In this document: positions 1 to 10,782 of the stretch, piece after piece
How the letters are laid out: the number at the start of each line of letters is the position of its first letter
How positions within the stretch are numbered: the first letter of the stretch is position 1
Source of the DNA: Aeromicrobium phoceense
Lineage (GTDB): Bacteria; Actinomycetota; Actinomycetes; Propionibacteriales; Nocardioidaceae
Length of the DNA stretch: 64,000 nucleotides
NCBI RefSeq assembly: GCF_013868155.1
Contig: NZ_JACEOG010000002.1
Coordinates: forward strand, 1-64,000
Direction of reading: 5' to 3'
Position numbers and translations under genes: made by a program
The notes under the pieces: generated by a model
Databases searched by the model: none
Told to the model about the DNA's origin: nothing
The model's input: only the letters and a program-made list of their open reading frames with translations

Positions 1-2
1 CC

Positions 3-266
3 GGCAACACCGAACTGTCCATCGTCATCGCCGGCGCCCGCCGCGACCTCGGACACCTCGACGCCGCCCTCCAAATCCTCGAATCCGAACCCCTCACCAC
101 CAAAGGCCGCGCCGACTGGGTCACCCGACTCCGCTACGCCTACGCCGACACCCTCCTCGCCGCCGGACGCAAAGACGAAGCCATCACCTGGTTCCACCGC
201 GTCGCCGGCACCGACGCCAACAAACTCACCGACGTCGAGGAGCGGCTCGCCGCTCTCGAAGGCTGA
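3..266 (+). CDS. TPR-repeat protein, C-terminal part
   Basis: This is the C-terminal 87 residues of a protein cut by the left edge. The frame reads helical pairs with TPR character, for example ALQILESEPL and YAYADTLLAAGRKDEAI, which suit a protein-protein scaffold. In the conserved actinobacterial block a TPR protein precedes the HAD phosphatase and tlyA, which supports the assignment. Codon use is odd: GAA outnumbers GAG 5 to 2, AAA is used 3 times and AAG never, and CTC outnumbers CTG 11 to 1. Downstream genes prefer GAG, AAG and CTG. The N-terminus and full length are unknown. Confidence 0.75.
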   Translation, partial: GNTELSIVIAGARRDLGHLDAALQILESEPLTTKGRADWVTRLRYAYADTLLAAGRKDEAITWFHRVAGTDANKLTDVEERLAALEG

Positions 267-267
267 T

Positions 268-351
268 CGTCCACAGCAGCTCCAGGGCCACGCGCGCCGT
301 CCACAGGCTGCGCGCGGGCCCTGTCGTCGTTGTCCCCGAACGCGGGACGCT
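268..351 (+). promoter_or_regulatory. Paired CGTCCACAG boxes plus -10-like hexamer
   Basis: CGTCCACAG occurs at 268-276 and 298-306, a 30 bp period. Box 2 ends 51 bp before the ATG at 358. The hexamer GACGCT at 346-351 lies 6 bp before that ATG, which suggests a leaderless start. The same arrangement precedes yraN (23851-23933) and the M23 gene (34736-34819). The boxes resemble the DnaA box TTGTCCACA, but the factor that binds them is not known from the sequence. Confidence 0.6.
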
Positions 352-357
352 GGCGCC

Positions 358-705
358 ATGAACGACGCCGACAACCGGGTCCTGCTCCGCGGGCGCGTGG
401 CCGATGCCGCCGAGACCCGGACCCTGCCCAGTGGGGACGAGCTCGTCTCCTTCCGACTCATCGTCGAGCGCAGCGCCGCCGCGCGGCGCCGGTCACGCCA
501 GCTCGTCGACACCTTCGACTGCTCGGCCTGGACCTCCCGCCTCCGCGGCAAGGCCCTGCGCCTCAATCCCGGTGACCGCGTCGAGGTCAGCGGTGAGCTC
601 CGCCGCCTCTTCTCCAGTAAGGGCGGCGGGGTGTCCAGCCGGGTCTACGTCGATCTCGGGTCCCTCACTCGGCTCCCCGAACCCCCGGTAGCCTCGAGCG
701 CATGA
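358..705 (+). CDS. Single-strand DNA-binding (OB-fold) protein, SSB paralogue
   Basis: A 115-residue SSB-like OB-fold protein. Strands read as RVLLRGRVADAAETRTLPSG, then ELVSFRLIVERS, FDCSAWTSRL and GDRVEVSGELRR, which follow the SSB pattern. It lacks the Gly/Pro-rich tail and acidic tip used by the main replicative SSB to recruit partners, so it is probably an accessory SSB. It overlaps the next gene by 4 bases (ATGA). The start ATG is 6 bp after GACGCT and downstream of the paired CGTCCACAG boxes shared with the comM-dprA operon, which makes a role in handling incoming or recombining single-stranded DNA attractive (inference). Family assignment is fairly sure; role is open. Confidence 0.8.
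   Translation: MNDADNRVLLRGRVADAAETRTLPSGDELVSFRLIVERSAAARRRSRQLVDTFDCSAWTSRLRGKALRLNPGDRVEVSGELRRLFSSKGGGVSSRVYVDLGSLTRLPEPPVASSA
689..694 (+). promoter_or_regulatory. -10 element TAGCCT, leaderless start
   Basis: TAGCCT lies 7 bp before the ATG at 702, inside the 3' end of the ssb-like gene. The spacing predicts a transcript starting at the ATG, so the phosphatase operon probably has its own promoter. Confidence 0.6.
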
Positions 706-1697
706 CGCTGGCAGCCACCGACACCCCACTCGTCGCGTCGCACGATGCGGTGCTGCTCGACCTCGACGGCGTGGTCTACCGCGGCGGTGAAGCGGTGCCG
801 GGTGCCGTCGAGGCGCTCGGTGAGGTCAGCGAGGCGCGTCTGGCCTACCTCACGAACAACGCGAATCGCCCGCCCGAGGCGGTGGCCGACCACCTGGCCC
901 GCCTCGGGCTCGCACCCTCGATCGAGGACATCGTCACCTCCGCGCAGGCGATCGCCGGGGTGATGTCCCACGACCTCGCTCCCGGTGCTGTCGTGCTGGC
1001 CGTCGGCGGAGACGGACTGCGCGAGGCCCTCCGGGCCCGCGGACTCGTGCCCACCGACGACCGGCACGCCGCCGGGCTCGCCGCCGTGGTCCAGGGCTAC
1101 ACGCCCGACCTGGGTTGGCGGGACCTCGCCGAGGCCGCCTACGCGGTGCAGTCGGGTCTGCCCTGGTACGCCAGCAACACCGACCTCACGATCCCGACCG
1201 CCGAGGGGATCGCGCCCGGGAACGGCGCCCTCGTCCACGCCGTCCGCCTGGCCACCGGGCAGGAGCCCGTCGTCGCGGGCAAGCCCTACGCGCCCTTGTT
1301 CGAGGAGACGATGGAGCGCCTCGCGCCCACCTCGCCGCTGATGGTGGGGGACCGGCTCGACACCGACATCCTCGGTGCTCGCCGCGCCGGCGTCACCTCC
1401 CTGTTCGTGCTCACGGGCGTCAACACCCTCACCGATGTGGTCAACGCCGTCGCGGACGAGCGCCCTGACTTCGTCGGGGCCGATCTGGCCGCTCTGCACG
1501 ACCCCCACCCCGCCGTGGTCGTCTCCGGCGGGGCGGCCGAGTGCGGGGGTGCGCGGGTGGAGCTGCGCGACCGGACCCTCTCCGTCGTGACCAAGGGCAC
1601 CTCCACCGAGACGCTCCGCGCGATCGTCGGACTCGGCTGGGCGTGCCGGGCCGAATCGGACGTACGGCTGAGTGTCGATGAGACAATCGACGCATGA
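702..1697 (+). CDS. HAD-IIA family sugar/glycerol phosphate phosphatase
   Basis: A 331-residue HAD superfamily hydrolase of the NagD/class IIA type. Motif I is LLDLDGVVYRGG near residue 19 (nucleophile Asp plus the second Asp), motif II is YLTNNANRP, and motif IV is MVGDRLDTDILGARRAG. The class IIA cap lies between motifs II and III. The orthologue in the same tlyA-nadK-recN block of Mycobacterium has been described as a glycerol-3-phosphate phosphatase, so phospholipid or glycerol recycling is plausible; the substrate cannot be read from the sequence. It overlaps both neighbours by 4 bases. The C-terminal 70 residues after the HAD fold are longer than in E. coli NagD. Confidence 0.88.
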   Translation: MTLAATDTPLVASHDAVLLDLDGVVYRGGEAVPGAVEALGEVSEARLAYLTNNANRPPEAVADHLARLGLAPSIEDIVTSAQAIAGVMSHDLAPGAVVLAVGGDGLREALRARGLVPTDDRHAAGLAAVVQGYTPDLGWRDLAEAAYAVQSGLPWYASNTDLTIPTAEGIAPGNGALVHAVRLATGQEPVVAGKPYAPLFEETMERLAPTSPLMVGDRLDTDILGARRAGVTSLFVLTGVNTLTDVVNAVADERPDFVGADLAALHDPHPAVVVSGGAAECGGARVELRDRTLSVVTKGTSTETLRAIVGLGWACRAESDVRLSVDETIDA

Positions 1698-1873
1698 CCG
1701 CAGAACCCACCGCCGACGCCACCGTGCAGCCCGAGCCGGCCACGATCGAGGAGGCCGAGGCGCTGCTCGGCACGCTCGCCGATCTCGACGTCGCCGAGCA
1801 CCCGCGGGTGTTCGAGGCGGTTCACCGGGTGCTGCGGGACCAGCTGGCCGGCTCGTCCGGGACCCGCGGGTGA
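1694..1873 (+). CDS. Small conserved protein between HAD phosphatase and tlyA
   Basis: A 59-residue acidic protein that starts at the ATGA overlap with the phosphatase stop and ends 4 bases before tlyA. It reads as a helical segment with EEAEALLGTLADLD and HPRVFEAVHRVLRDQL. A similarly sized small gene sits between the phosphatase and tlyA in mycobacteria, so this is a real positional family rather than a chance frame. No domain of known function can be recognised. Overlap on one side and tight spacing on the other indicate translational coupling. Confidence 0.72.
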   Translation: MTAEPTADATVQPEPATIEEAEALLGTLADLDVAEHPRVFEAVHRVLRDQLAGSSGTRG

Positions 1874-1877
1874 GTCG

Positions 1878-2714
1878 GTGAGCCGCCGGGTGCGGCTCGA
1901 CGCCGAGCTCGTGCGCCGTGGGCTCGCCAGGTCGCGGGACCACGCCGCGACGATCATCGGCGAGGGGCGCGTGCTGGTCGGCGGGAATGCCGCGACCAAG
2001 CCGGCCACCCAGATCACGACCGACCAAGCCATCGTCGTCCGCGAGGGCGACGACCCCGGCTGGGCGTCGCGCGGCGCCCACAAGCTGCTCGGGGCCCTCG
2101 AGGTCTTCGAGCCGCAGGGGCTGACCGTCCACGGGCGGCGCGCCCTCGACGCGGGAGCCTCCACCGGCGGCTTCACCGACGTCCTGCTGCGCCGCGAGGT
2201 GGCCGAGGTCGTCGCCGTCGACGTCGGCTACGGCCAGCTCGTCTGGGCGCTGCAGTCCGACCCTCGCGTCCGCGTCTTCGACCGCACCAACGTCCGCTCC
2301 ATCGACACCGAGCTCATCGGCGGACCGGTCGACCTGGTCGTGTCCGACCTGTCGTTCATCTCGTTGACCATCGTGCTTCCGGCGCTCATGTCGGTGTGCC
2401 GTCCTGACGGCGACCTGGTCCTCATGGTCAAGCCACAGTTCGAGGTGGGGCGCGAGAACCTCGGCAAGAACGGCGTCGTCCGTGATCCCGACCTGCACGC
2501 CGCCGCGGTCCACGGCGTCACCACCGCGGCCTGGGCCGGTGGCTGGGGAACGCGTGCCCTCGCCCCCAGTCCGCTCCCTGGCCCCGCCGGGAATGTCGAG
2601 TACTTTTGTTGGCTGAGGGCCGACGCGCCGGCTCCGGACGAGGAGATGGCGCGAGCCGTCGTCGCGGCCGGACCCCTCGCCGCGCGACACCCGACGGAAG
2701 GAAGCGACTCATGA
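1878..2714 (+). CDS. tlyA: TlyA family rRNA 2'-O-methyltransferase
   Basis: A 278-residue protein with an N-terminal S4 RNA-binding domain (residues 1-65, RLDAELVRRGLARSRDHA) followed by an FtsJ-type SAM methyltransferase fold. SAM motif I is DAGASTGGFTDVLL, the catalytic Asp lies in VVSDLSFISLT, and Lys in MVKPQFEVG. The TlyA family adds 2'-O-methyl groups to cytidines in 16S and 23S rRNA; in mycobacteria this governs capreomycin sensitivity. The start is a GTG. The stop overlaps nadK by 4 bases. The older label hemolysin is less likely to describe the physiological role. Confidence 0.93.
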   Translation: MSRRVRLDAELVRRGLARSRDHAATIIGEGRVLVGGNAATKPATQITTDQAIVVREGDDPGWASRGAHKLLGALEVFEPQGLTVHGRRALDAGASTGGFTDVLLRREVAEVVAVDVGYGQLVWALQSDPRVRVFDRTNVRSIDTELIGGPVDLVVSDLSFISLTIVLPALMSVCRPDGDLVLMVKPQFEVGRENLGKNGVVRDPDLHAAAVHGVTTAAWAGGWGTRALAPSPLPGPAGNVEYFCWLRADAPAPDEEMARAVVAAGPLAARHPTEGSDS

Positions 2715-3634
2715 GGAGTGTGCTGCTCGCGGTCCACGCGCTGCGCAACGGCGCTCCCCGGATCGCCGCCGACTTCGCCGCGTCCCTCCAGGGGGCCGGG
2801 ATCGAGGTCCGTGTCCTCGAGGGCGAGGAGGCCGAGGCGCTCGCCGGAGCCGGAGCCGTGGACCTGGTGACCGTCCCCGCGGAGCCGGGCGCCGCCCGCG
2901 ACTGCGAGCTGACGGTCGTCTTCGGCGGCGACGGCACGATCCTGCGCGCGGCCGAGCTGTGCCGCGGCACCGGGACGCCCCTGCTCGGCGTCAACCTCGG
3001 ACACGTCGGCTTCCTCGCCGAGGCCGACGAGGAGGACCTCGACCTGGTGGCCCGGCGGGTGATCGCTGGTGACCTCACGGTCGAGGAGCGCCTGACCGTC
3101 GACGTGCTGGTCCTGCAGGACGGCGAGGTCGTCGCCACGAACTGGGCGCTGAACGAGGCGTCCGTGGAGAAGGCCTCCCGCGAGCGGATGCTCGAGGTCG
3201 TCGTGGAGATCGACGGCCGTCCGGTGTCGAGGATGGGCTGCGACGGCGTCGTGTGCGCGACCCCCACCGGCTCGACCGCCTACAACTTCAGCGCTGGTGG
3301 TCCCGTCGTGTGGCCCGAGGTCTCGGCGCTGCTCATGGTGCCGATCAGCGCGCACGCCCTGTTCGCCCGTCCCATGGTGGTCTCGCCCGAGTCGACGCTC
3401 GCCGTCGAGGTGGTGGGCGCGTCGGCCACGGGTGTGCTGTGGTGCGACGGCCGGCGGGCCTCCGACCTGCCCCTCGGCGCTCGCGTGGAGGTGCGACGTG
3501 GTGTCGAGCCCGTGCGGCTCGCGCGGGTGCACCCGGCCTCCTTCGCCGACCGCCTCGTGCGCAAGTTCGAGCTGCCCGTGTCGGGGTGGCGCGGCTCGTC
3601 CGAGGCCTCCCGTCGGGCCGCGGGGGAGCGCTGA
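2711..3634 (+). CDS. nadK: NAD kinase
   Basis: A 307-residue ATP/polyphosphate-dependent NAD kinase, making NADP in the cytosol. The family signature FGGDGTILRAAE carries the GGDGT catalytic motif, LGVNLGHVGFLAE follows, and the substrate-binding CATPTGSTAYNFSAGG is present. The length is normal for the family. The start ATG at the ATGA overlap with tlyA is chosen because the product then begins MRSVLLAVHALR, the usual first strand; longer readings are out-of-family. The stop shares one base with the recN start, so tlyA-nadK-recN is a coupled operon as in other actinobacteria. Confidence 0.95.
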   Translation: MRSVLLAVHALRNGAPRIAADFAASLQGAGIEVRVLEGEEAEALAGAGAVDLVTVPAEPGAARDCELTVVFGGDGTILRAAELCRGTGTPLLGVNLGHVGFLAEADEEDLDLVARRVIAGDLTVEERLTVDVLVLQDGEVVATNWALNEASVEKASRERMLEVVVEIDGRPVSRMGCDGVVCATPTGSTAYNFSAGGPVVWPEVSALLMVPISAHALFARPMVVSPESTLAVEVVGASATGVLWCDGRRASDLPLGARVEVRRGVEPVRLARVHPASFADRLVRKFELPVSGWRGSSEASRRAAGER

Positions 3635-5298
3635 TGTGGCACTCCCTTCGCCTCGCCTCGCTCGGCGTGATCGAGGAGGCCGAGCTCGACCTGGGCCCCG
3701 GCTTCACCGTCATCACCGGCGAGACCGGTGCCGGCAAGACCATGGTCGTCACGGCTCTGGGACTCCTGCGCGGTGAGCGCGCCGACTCGGCCCTCGTGCG
3801 CCGGGGCGCCGACCGGGCGCGCATCGAGGCGTCGGTCGTGGCCACGCCCGAGGTCACGGCGCTCGTCGAGGAGGCCGGCGGCCAGGTCGACGACGACCTC
3901 GTGCTGGCCCGGATCCTGACCAGCCAAGGGCGCAGTCGCGCGCTCGCCGGGGGCGCCACCGTTCCGGCCGGCCTGCTGTCCCGGCTGGCCGACTCGCTCG
4001 TCGCCGTGCACGGCCAGTCCGACCAGCAGCGTCTCGTCCGTCCCCAGGAGCAGCGCGGGGCGCTCGACCGCTACGCCGGAGCCGAGGTCTCCGACCTGCT
4101 CGCCGAGTACCAGCCCGACTACCAGCGCCTGCGCGACGTGAAGGCCCGGTTGCACGACCTGCGCACCCACGCGGGGGAGCGGCTGCAGCGGCTCGACCTG
4201 CTGCGGCACGCCCTCGACGAGATCGACGCGGTCGACCCGCAGCCCGGCGAGGACGAGGAGCTCGTCCAGCGCGAGAACCGGCTGGCGCACGCCGAGTCCC
4301 TGGCGGCGGCCGCCGCCGGCGCGTCGGTCGCGCTGTCGGAGGACGAGCACTCCGCGGCGGCCGCCCTCGCCGCCGCCCGGGCCGTGGTCGAGCCGGTGGC
4401 GGGGAACGCCCCCCGCCTCGAGGCGCTGGGCGACCGGCTCAAGCGGGCGGCGATCGATCTGACGGACATCGCCTCGGAGCTCGCGGCCTACGCCTCCGAC
4501 GTCGATCTCGACCCGGCCGGCCTGGCCGCCGTCCAGGATCGTCGCGCGGCGCTGACGGCGCTGCAGCGCAGGTACGGTCCCGGGCTCGACGAGGTCATCG
4601 CGTGGGCGGACCGCGCCCGCGCGGAGGTCCTCGAGCTCGACCTCGACGACACCGCGATCGAGCGGCTGGAGGCCGAGGCCGACGCCGTGCGCACTCGCGT
4701 CGTCGCGCTCGCCGGCCGGCTCACCGCCGCCCGGACGAAGGCCGCCGAGCAGCTGGCCGAGGAGGTCGGGCGCGAGCTGGCCGACCTGGCCCTGCCGTCG
4801 GCCCACCTGGACATCCGGGTGGTGCCCGGCGACCCCGGTGCCCACGGAGCGGACGACGTCGAGATCTGGTTCGCCGCCAACAGCGGTGCGGAGCCGCGCC
4901 CCCTGGCCAGGGCCGCCAGCGGCGGTGAGCTCTCGCGCCTCATGCTCGCCATCGAGGTGGTGCTGGCCGGGCGCGACCCGGTGCCCACGCTCGTCTTCGA
5001 CGAGGTCGACGCCGGCATCGGCGGCCGCACGGCCGTGGAGGTGGGCCGCCGGTTGGCGCGCCTGGCCAAGCACGCCCAGGTGATCGCCGTGACCCACCTG
5101 CCGCAGGTGGCCGCGTTCGCCGACGCCCACTTCGTGGTCAGCAAGTCCGACGACGGCACCGTCACCAGCAGCAGCGTGCTGCGCCTCGAGCACCAGGGGC
5201 GGGTCGACGAGCTGGCCCGGATGCTGGCCGGACTGGACGACTCGTCCGCCGCGCAGGAGCATGCGCGCGAGCTGCTCGAGCTCGCCAGCACTCCCTGA
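3634..5298 (+). CDS. recN: DNA repair ATPase RecN
   Basis: A 554-residue SMC-like protein acting in double-strand break repair. The N-terminus has the Walker A GETGAGKT at residues 29-36. A long coiled-coil-like middle (roughly 150-370, rich in Ala, Leu, Arg and Glu) is interrupted by the hinge. The C-terminal half carries the ABC signature ASGGELSRLMLAIE, Walker B TLVFDEVDAGIGG and the His-switch region VTHLPQVAAFAD. Start MWHSLRLASLGVIEEAEL matches the family N-terminus, and the ATG overlaps the nadK stop by one base. Confidence 0.95.
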   Translation: MWHSLRLASLGVIEEAELDLGPGFTVITGETGAGKTMVVTALGLLRGERADSALVRRGADRARIEASVVATPEVTALVEEAGGQVDDDLVLARILTSQGRSRALAGGATVPAGLLSRLADSLVAVHGQSDQQRLVRPQEQRGALDRYAGAEVSDLLAEYQPDYQRLRDVKARLHDLRTHAGERLQRLDLLRHALDEIDAVDPQPGEDEELVQRENRLAHAESLAAAAAGASVALSEDEHSAAAALAAARAVVEPVAGNAPRLEALGDRLKRAAIDLTDIASELAAYASDVDLDPAGLAAVQDRRAALTALQRRYGPGLDEVIAWADRARAEVLELDLDDTAIERLEAEADAVRTRVVALAGRLTAARTKAAEQLAEEVGRELADLALPSAHLDIRVVPGDPGAHGADDVEIWFAANSGAEPRPLARAASGGELSRLMLAIEVVLAGRDPVPTLVFDEVDAGIGGRTAVEVGRRLARLAKHAQVIAVTHLPQVAAFADAHFVVSKSDDGTVTSSSVLRLEHQGRVDELARMLAGLDDSSAAQEHARELLELASTP

Positions 5299-5372
5299 GT
5301 TCGTCACATTCGGGGCCGGACCGGCGTGTCGGGGGTGAATCCTCATGGAACGCAGGTTGCATGGAAGGCATC

Positions 5373-6539
5373 ATGCCCATCTTGAAGCGCAAGCATCGCG
5401 ACCTTCCCGAAGGCCCCGGCGTCGTCGGCCCGGCACGGTTGTGCCGCCACGGTGCCGACCTGTCGTCGGTGCGTTCGGGCGACGTCGTCGTCGTGGACGT
5501 CACCGATCTCGGTGCCGACACCGCCCAGGCGCTGGTGGAGAAGGGTGTCGCGGCCGTCCTGAACGTGTCCTCGTCCTCCACGGGGCGCTACCCCAACCTC
5601 GGGCCGCAGGTCCTGGCCGGTGCCGGCATCCCGCTGGTCGACCGGGTCGGCGAGTCCGTGTGGCAGACCCTGCGCAGCGGCGACGTCGTGCGCGTCGACG
5701 GCGGCGCGGTCCACCTCGGCGACACCGCGGTGGCCACCGGCGTCGAGATGACCGAGTCGCGCGTGCGCGACCAGCTGGACGAGGCCTCCTCGGGACTGTC
5801 GAGCCAGCTCGACTCGATCGTCACCAACGCCGCCGACACCCTGCGCCGCGACCGGGCCATGCTGCTCGAGGGCGCCGGGATCCCCGCCGTCTCGACCGAC
5901 ATGAAGGGCCGGCCCGTCGTGGTCGTGACCGACGGCCCCGACGCCGCCGGCGACCTCAAGTCGATCCGCTCGTTCGTGCGCGACCACGACCCGGTGCTCA
6001 TCGGCGTGGCCGGCGGGGCCGAGCTGCTGATCTCCGCGGGCCTGCGTCCCCACCTGCTTGTCGGCCGTGGCGACGAGTTCTCCGGACGCATGATCGAGCG
6101 CTCCGGGGAGGTCGTTATCGTCTCGCCGTCGGGCCGGCTCGACCGTCCGGAGCAGTTCGAGGCCCACGGCCGCCAGCCCGTGATCTTCACCGCCACCGGC
6201 ACGCCGGACAACCTCGCGGTGCTCCTGGCCGACCAGAACGAGGCCGCCGTCATCGTGCTCGTGGGCGGGCCGACGCGCCTCGTCGACCTCGTCGACGGGG
6301 ACACCGCGGACGCCGCCGGCACCTTCATCGCCCGGCTCCGCGCCGGCTCGCGCGTCGTCGACGCCCAGGCCGTGCGCTGGTTCGCCCGCCAGCGCCTCAG
6401 CTGGTTCACGCCCCTGCTGCTGCTCGTCGCGGGCATCGTCGCCGTCGTGGCGGCGGTGGCCACCACCCCTCTCGGTCATGAGTGGCTCGCGCCCGTGGCC
6501 GATCGTGTCACCTCCTGGACCGAAGGACTTCTCCCGTGA
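5373..6539 (+). CDS. steA: SteA-like cytokinetic ring protein
   Basis: A 388-residue protein of the family next to recN in actinobacteria (corynebacterial SteA), linked there to daughter-cell separation together with its membrane partner SteB. It has an N-terminal region resembling a nucleotide-binding thiamin pyrophosphokinase-like fold (VVTDGPDAAGDLKSIRSF; LLVGRGDEFSG) and one or two C-terminal transmembrane segments (FTPLLLLVAGIVAVVAAVA). The ATG at 5373 follows GGAAGG at 5363-5368; an in-frame ATG at 5361 would add four residues. It overlaps the next gene by 4 bases, consistent with a SteA-SteB pair. Function is inferred from position and family. Confidence 0.8.
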   Translation: MPILKRKHRDLPEGPGVVGPARLCRHGADLSSVRSGDVVVVDVTDLGADTAQALVEKGVAAVLNVSSSSTGRYPNLGPQVLAGAGIPLVDRVGESVWQTLRSGDVVRVDGGAVHLGDTAVATGVEMTESRVRDQLDEASSGLSSQLDSIVTNAADTLRRDRAMLLEGAGIPAVSTDMKGRPVVVVTDGPDAAGDLKSIRSFVRDHDPVLIGVAGGAELLISAGLRPHLLVGRGDEFSGRMIERSGEVVIVSPSGRLDRPEQFEAHGRQPVIFTATGTPDNLAVLLADQNEAAVIVLVGGPTRLVDLVDGDTADAAGTFIARLRAGSRVVDAQAVRWFARQRLSWFTPLLLLVAGIVAVVAAVATTPLGHEWLAPVADRVTSWTEGLLP

Positions 6540-7402
6540 TCAACCTGCGCTACCACGTCATCTCCCTCGCGGCCGTGCTGCTGGCGCTCGCCGCCGGCAT
6601 CGCCGTGGGCGCCGGTCTGCTCGACGAGAGCGACGCGGCCACGGTCTCGGACTCCTCCGACACCGCCGAGATCAGCCCCGCGCTCGCCGGCTTCGACGCC
6701 GGCTACGCGTCCATGACCGCTCCCAGCCTGCTCCGCGACAAGCTCAAGAACCGCACGGTCCTGCTGCTCACGACGCCCGGGGCGCGTGACAACGAGGTCG
6801 ACTCGCTGATCGAGAACCTGACCACCGCCGGGGCACGCGTAACCGGCCAGGTCGAGCTCACCGGCAAGCTGCTCTCGCCGTCGAACCGCCAGTTCGCCGA
6901 GGGCGTGGCCACCCAGTCCGATCCCGACGCGGCCGCCGCCGAGAGCGACTACGGCAAGGTCGGTGCCGCCCTGGCCCGCGGCTACCTGACGCAGGGCGAC
7001 GGCTCGCTCGACGAGACCGCCCGCACGATCCGCTCGGCCTTCACCGAAGGTGGCCTGCTCGACGCCGAGCAGGATCCCGAGGTCTCGGCGCAGCTCGTCC
7101 TGGTCGTCTCCGGCCCGGCGGGCGCGGCGGCAGGCGGCGAGGGCACGGTCGTGTCCAGCATGGTCGCCGGTCTCGACGCCGGCAGCCAGGGCGTGGCCGT
7201 CGTCGGCCCCGTCTCCTCCGGGGAGAACGGCGTCGTCAACGCCGTCCGCGGCAGCGACGCCGCGGCGAACGTCTCGACGATCGACGTCACCGACACCGGG
7301 ACCGGCCGCGTCAACGCCGTGCTCGGCCTCGTCCGCGAGGCCGCGGGCCAGTCGGGCGCCTGGGGCACCTCGCGCGCGGCCGACGGCCCGGTCCCGAACT
7401 GA
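6536..7402 (+). CDS. MctB/SteB-like membrane-anchored protein
   Basis: A 288-residue protein starting with GTG in a GTGA overlap with steA. The N-terminus VINLRYHVISLAAVLLALAA is a signal anchor and the remainder is predicted extracytoplasmic, with Ala/Ser/Thr-rich alpha/beta segments. The family (DUF3186) is called copper transporter or MctB in mycobacteria and SteB in corynebacteria, where it pairs with SteA in cell separation. No metal-binding cysteine or histidine cluster is visible here, so a structural or division role next to SteA is at least as likely as copper export. Confidence 0.78.
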   Translation: MINLRYHVISLAAVLLALAAGIAVGAGLLDESDAATVSDSSDTAEISPALAGFDAGYASMTAPSLLRDKLKNRTVLLLTTPGARDNEVDSLIENLTTAGARVTGQVELTGKLLSPSNRQFAEGVATQSDPDAAAAESDYGKVGAALARGYLTQGDGSLDETARTIRSAFTEGGLLDAEQDPEVSAQLVLVVSGPAGAAAGGEGTVVSSMVAGLDAGSQGVAVVGPVSSGENGVVNAVRGSDAAANVSTIDVTDTGTGRVNAVLGLVREAAGQSGAWGTSRAADGPVPN

Positions 7403-7461
7403 GTCGGACCACGCCGCCGGGTGGATGCGCCCGGATGGTCTCGGCCGCTGCGTCGCGATGG

Positions 7462-9832
<2,371 letters not shown>

Positions 9833-9836
<4 letters not shown>

Positions 9837-10765
9837 CCGACGGCGGTGCGGTCGAGCGGGTCGTGGCCGAGTACCTGTCCCACCTCGCGGTGGAACGCGG
9901 TCTCGCCGAGAACACGCTCGCGTCGTACCGCCGCGACCTGCGTCGCTACACCGAGTTCCTGCAGGGCGCGGGCGTCCCCGATCCCGCCTCGATCACCGAG
10001 GACCACGTCACGGCCTTCGCGGCCGCCCTGCGCGCCGGCGACGAGGACCACCAGGGCCTCGGCACGTCGAGCGTCGCGCGCACCGTCGTGGCGGTCCGCG
10101 GCTTCCACAAGTTCTGCCTGCGCGAGCAGCTCGTCACCAACGACGTCACGGCGGCCGTGCGACCGCCGCGGCCGGCGTCGCGGCTGCCCAAGGCACTCCC
10201 GCTGGAGGACGTCGAGGCGCTGCTGACGGCGGCGGGGGAGCCGGGCACGGCACTGGCCCTGCGCGACCGGGCGCTGCTGGAGATCCTCTACGGCACCGGC
10301 GCCCGCATCTCCGAGGCGGTGGGCCTCGACGTGGACGACATCGACCTCGAGCAGTCCTCCGTCCTGCTCACCGGCAAGGGCTCGAAGCAGCGGATCGTGC
10401 CGCTCGGCTCCTTCGCCCGCGACGCGATCGAGGCCTACCTCACGAAGGCCCGGCCCCACCTGACGTCGGCCGTCGGCAGCGGCCCCGCCGTGTTCCCCAA
10501 CGCGCGCGGCGGCCGGCTGTCGCGCCAGCGCGCGGGGACCGTGCTGACCAAGGCCGCCCGCCGTGCCGGACTCACGGTCGACGTCTCGCCTCACACCCTG
10601 CGGCACTCCTTCGCCACCCACCTGCTCGACGGCGGCGCCGACGTGCGCGTGGTGCAGGAACTGCTCGGTCACGCCTCCGTGACGACCACCCAGATCTACA
10701 CCCTCGTGACGATCGACAAGTTGCGCGAGACCTACGCGGCGTCCCATCCCCGGGCGCTGAAGTGA
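9833..10765 (+). CDS. xerD: Tyrosine recombinase XerD
   Basis: A 310-residue tyrosine recombinase that resolves chromosome dimers at dif with XerC. The SAM-like N-terminal DNA-binding domain covers residues 5-110. The catalytic set is complete: R158 in [12 protein letters not shown]182 in [10 protein letters not shown]254 and R257 in [10 protein letters not shown]280 in ELLGHASV and nucleophile Y289 in TTQIYT. It starts with GTG overlapping the Nudix stop. Its position before the parA-scp genes is conserved in actinobacteria, which separates it from phage integrases. Its partner lies at 32928-33848. Confidence 0.93.
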
Positions 10766-10769
10766 GCGG

Positions 10770-10775
10770 TACAGT
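10770..10775 (+). promoter_or_regulatory. -10 element TACAGT, leaderless parA start
   Basis: TACAGT lies 7 bp before the ATG at 10783 and just after the xerD stop. This favours 10783 over the overlapping GTG at 10762 as the main start. Confidence 0.55.
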
Positions 10776-10782
10776 GGCCGAC

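Noticed and set aside
268..306. CGTCCACAG boxes as a replication origin (DnaA boxes)
   Set aside because: Only two boxes per site, no dnaA/dnaN nearby, no AT-rich unwinding region, and fixed spacing to start codons; a promoter element fits better.
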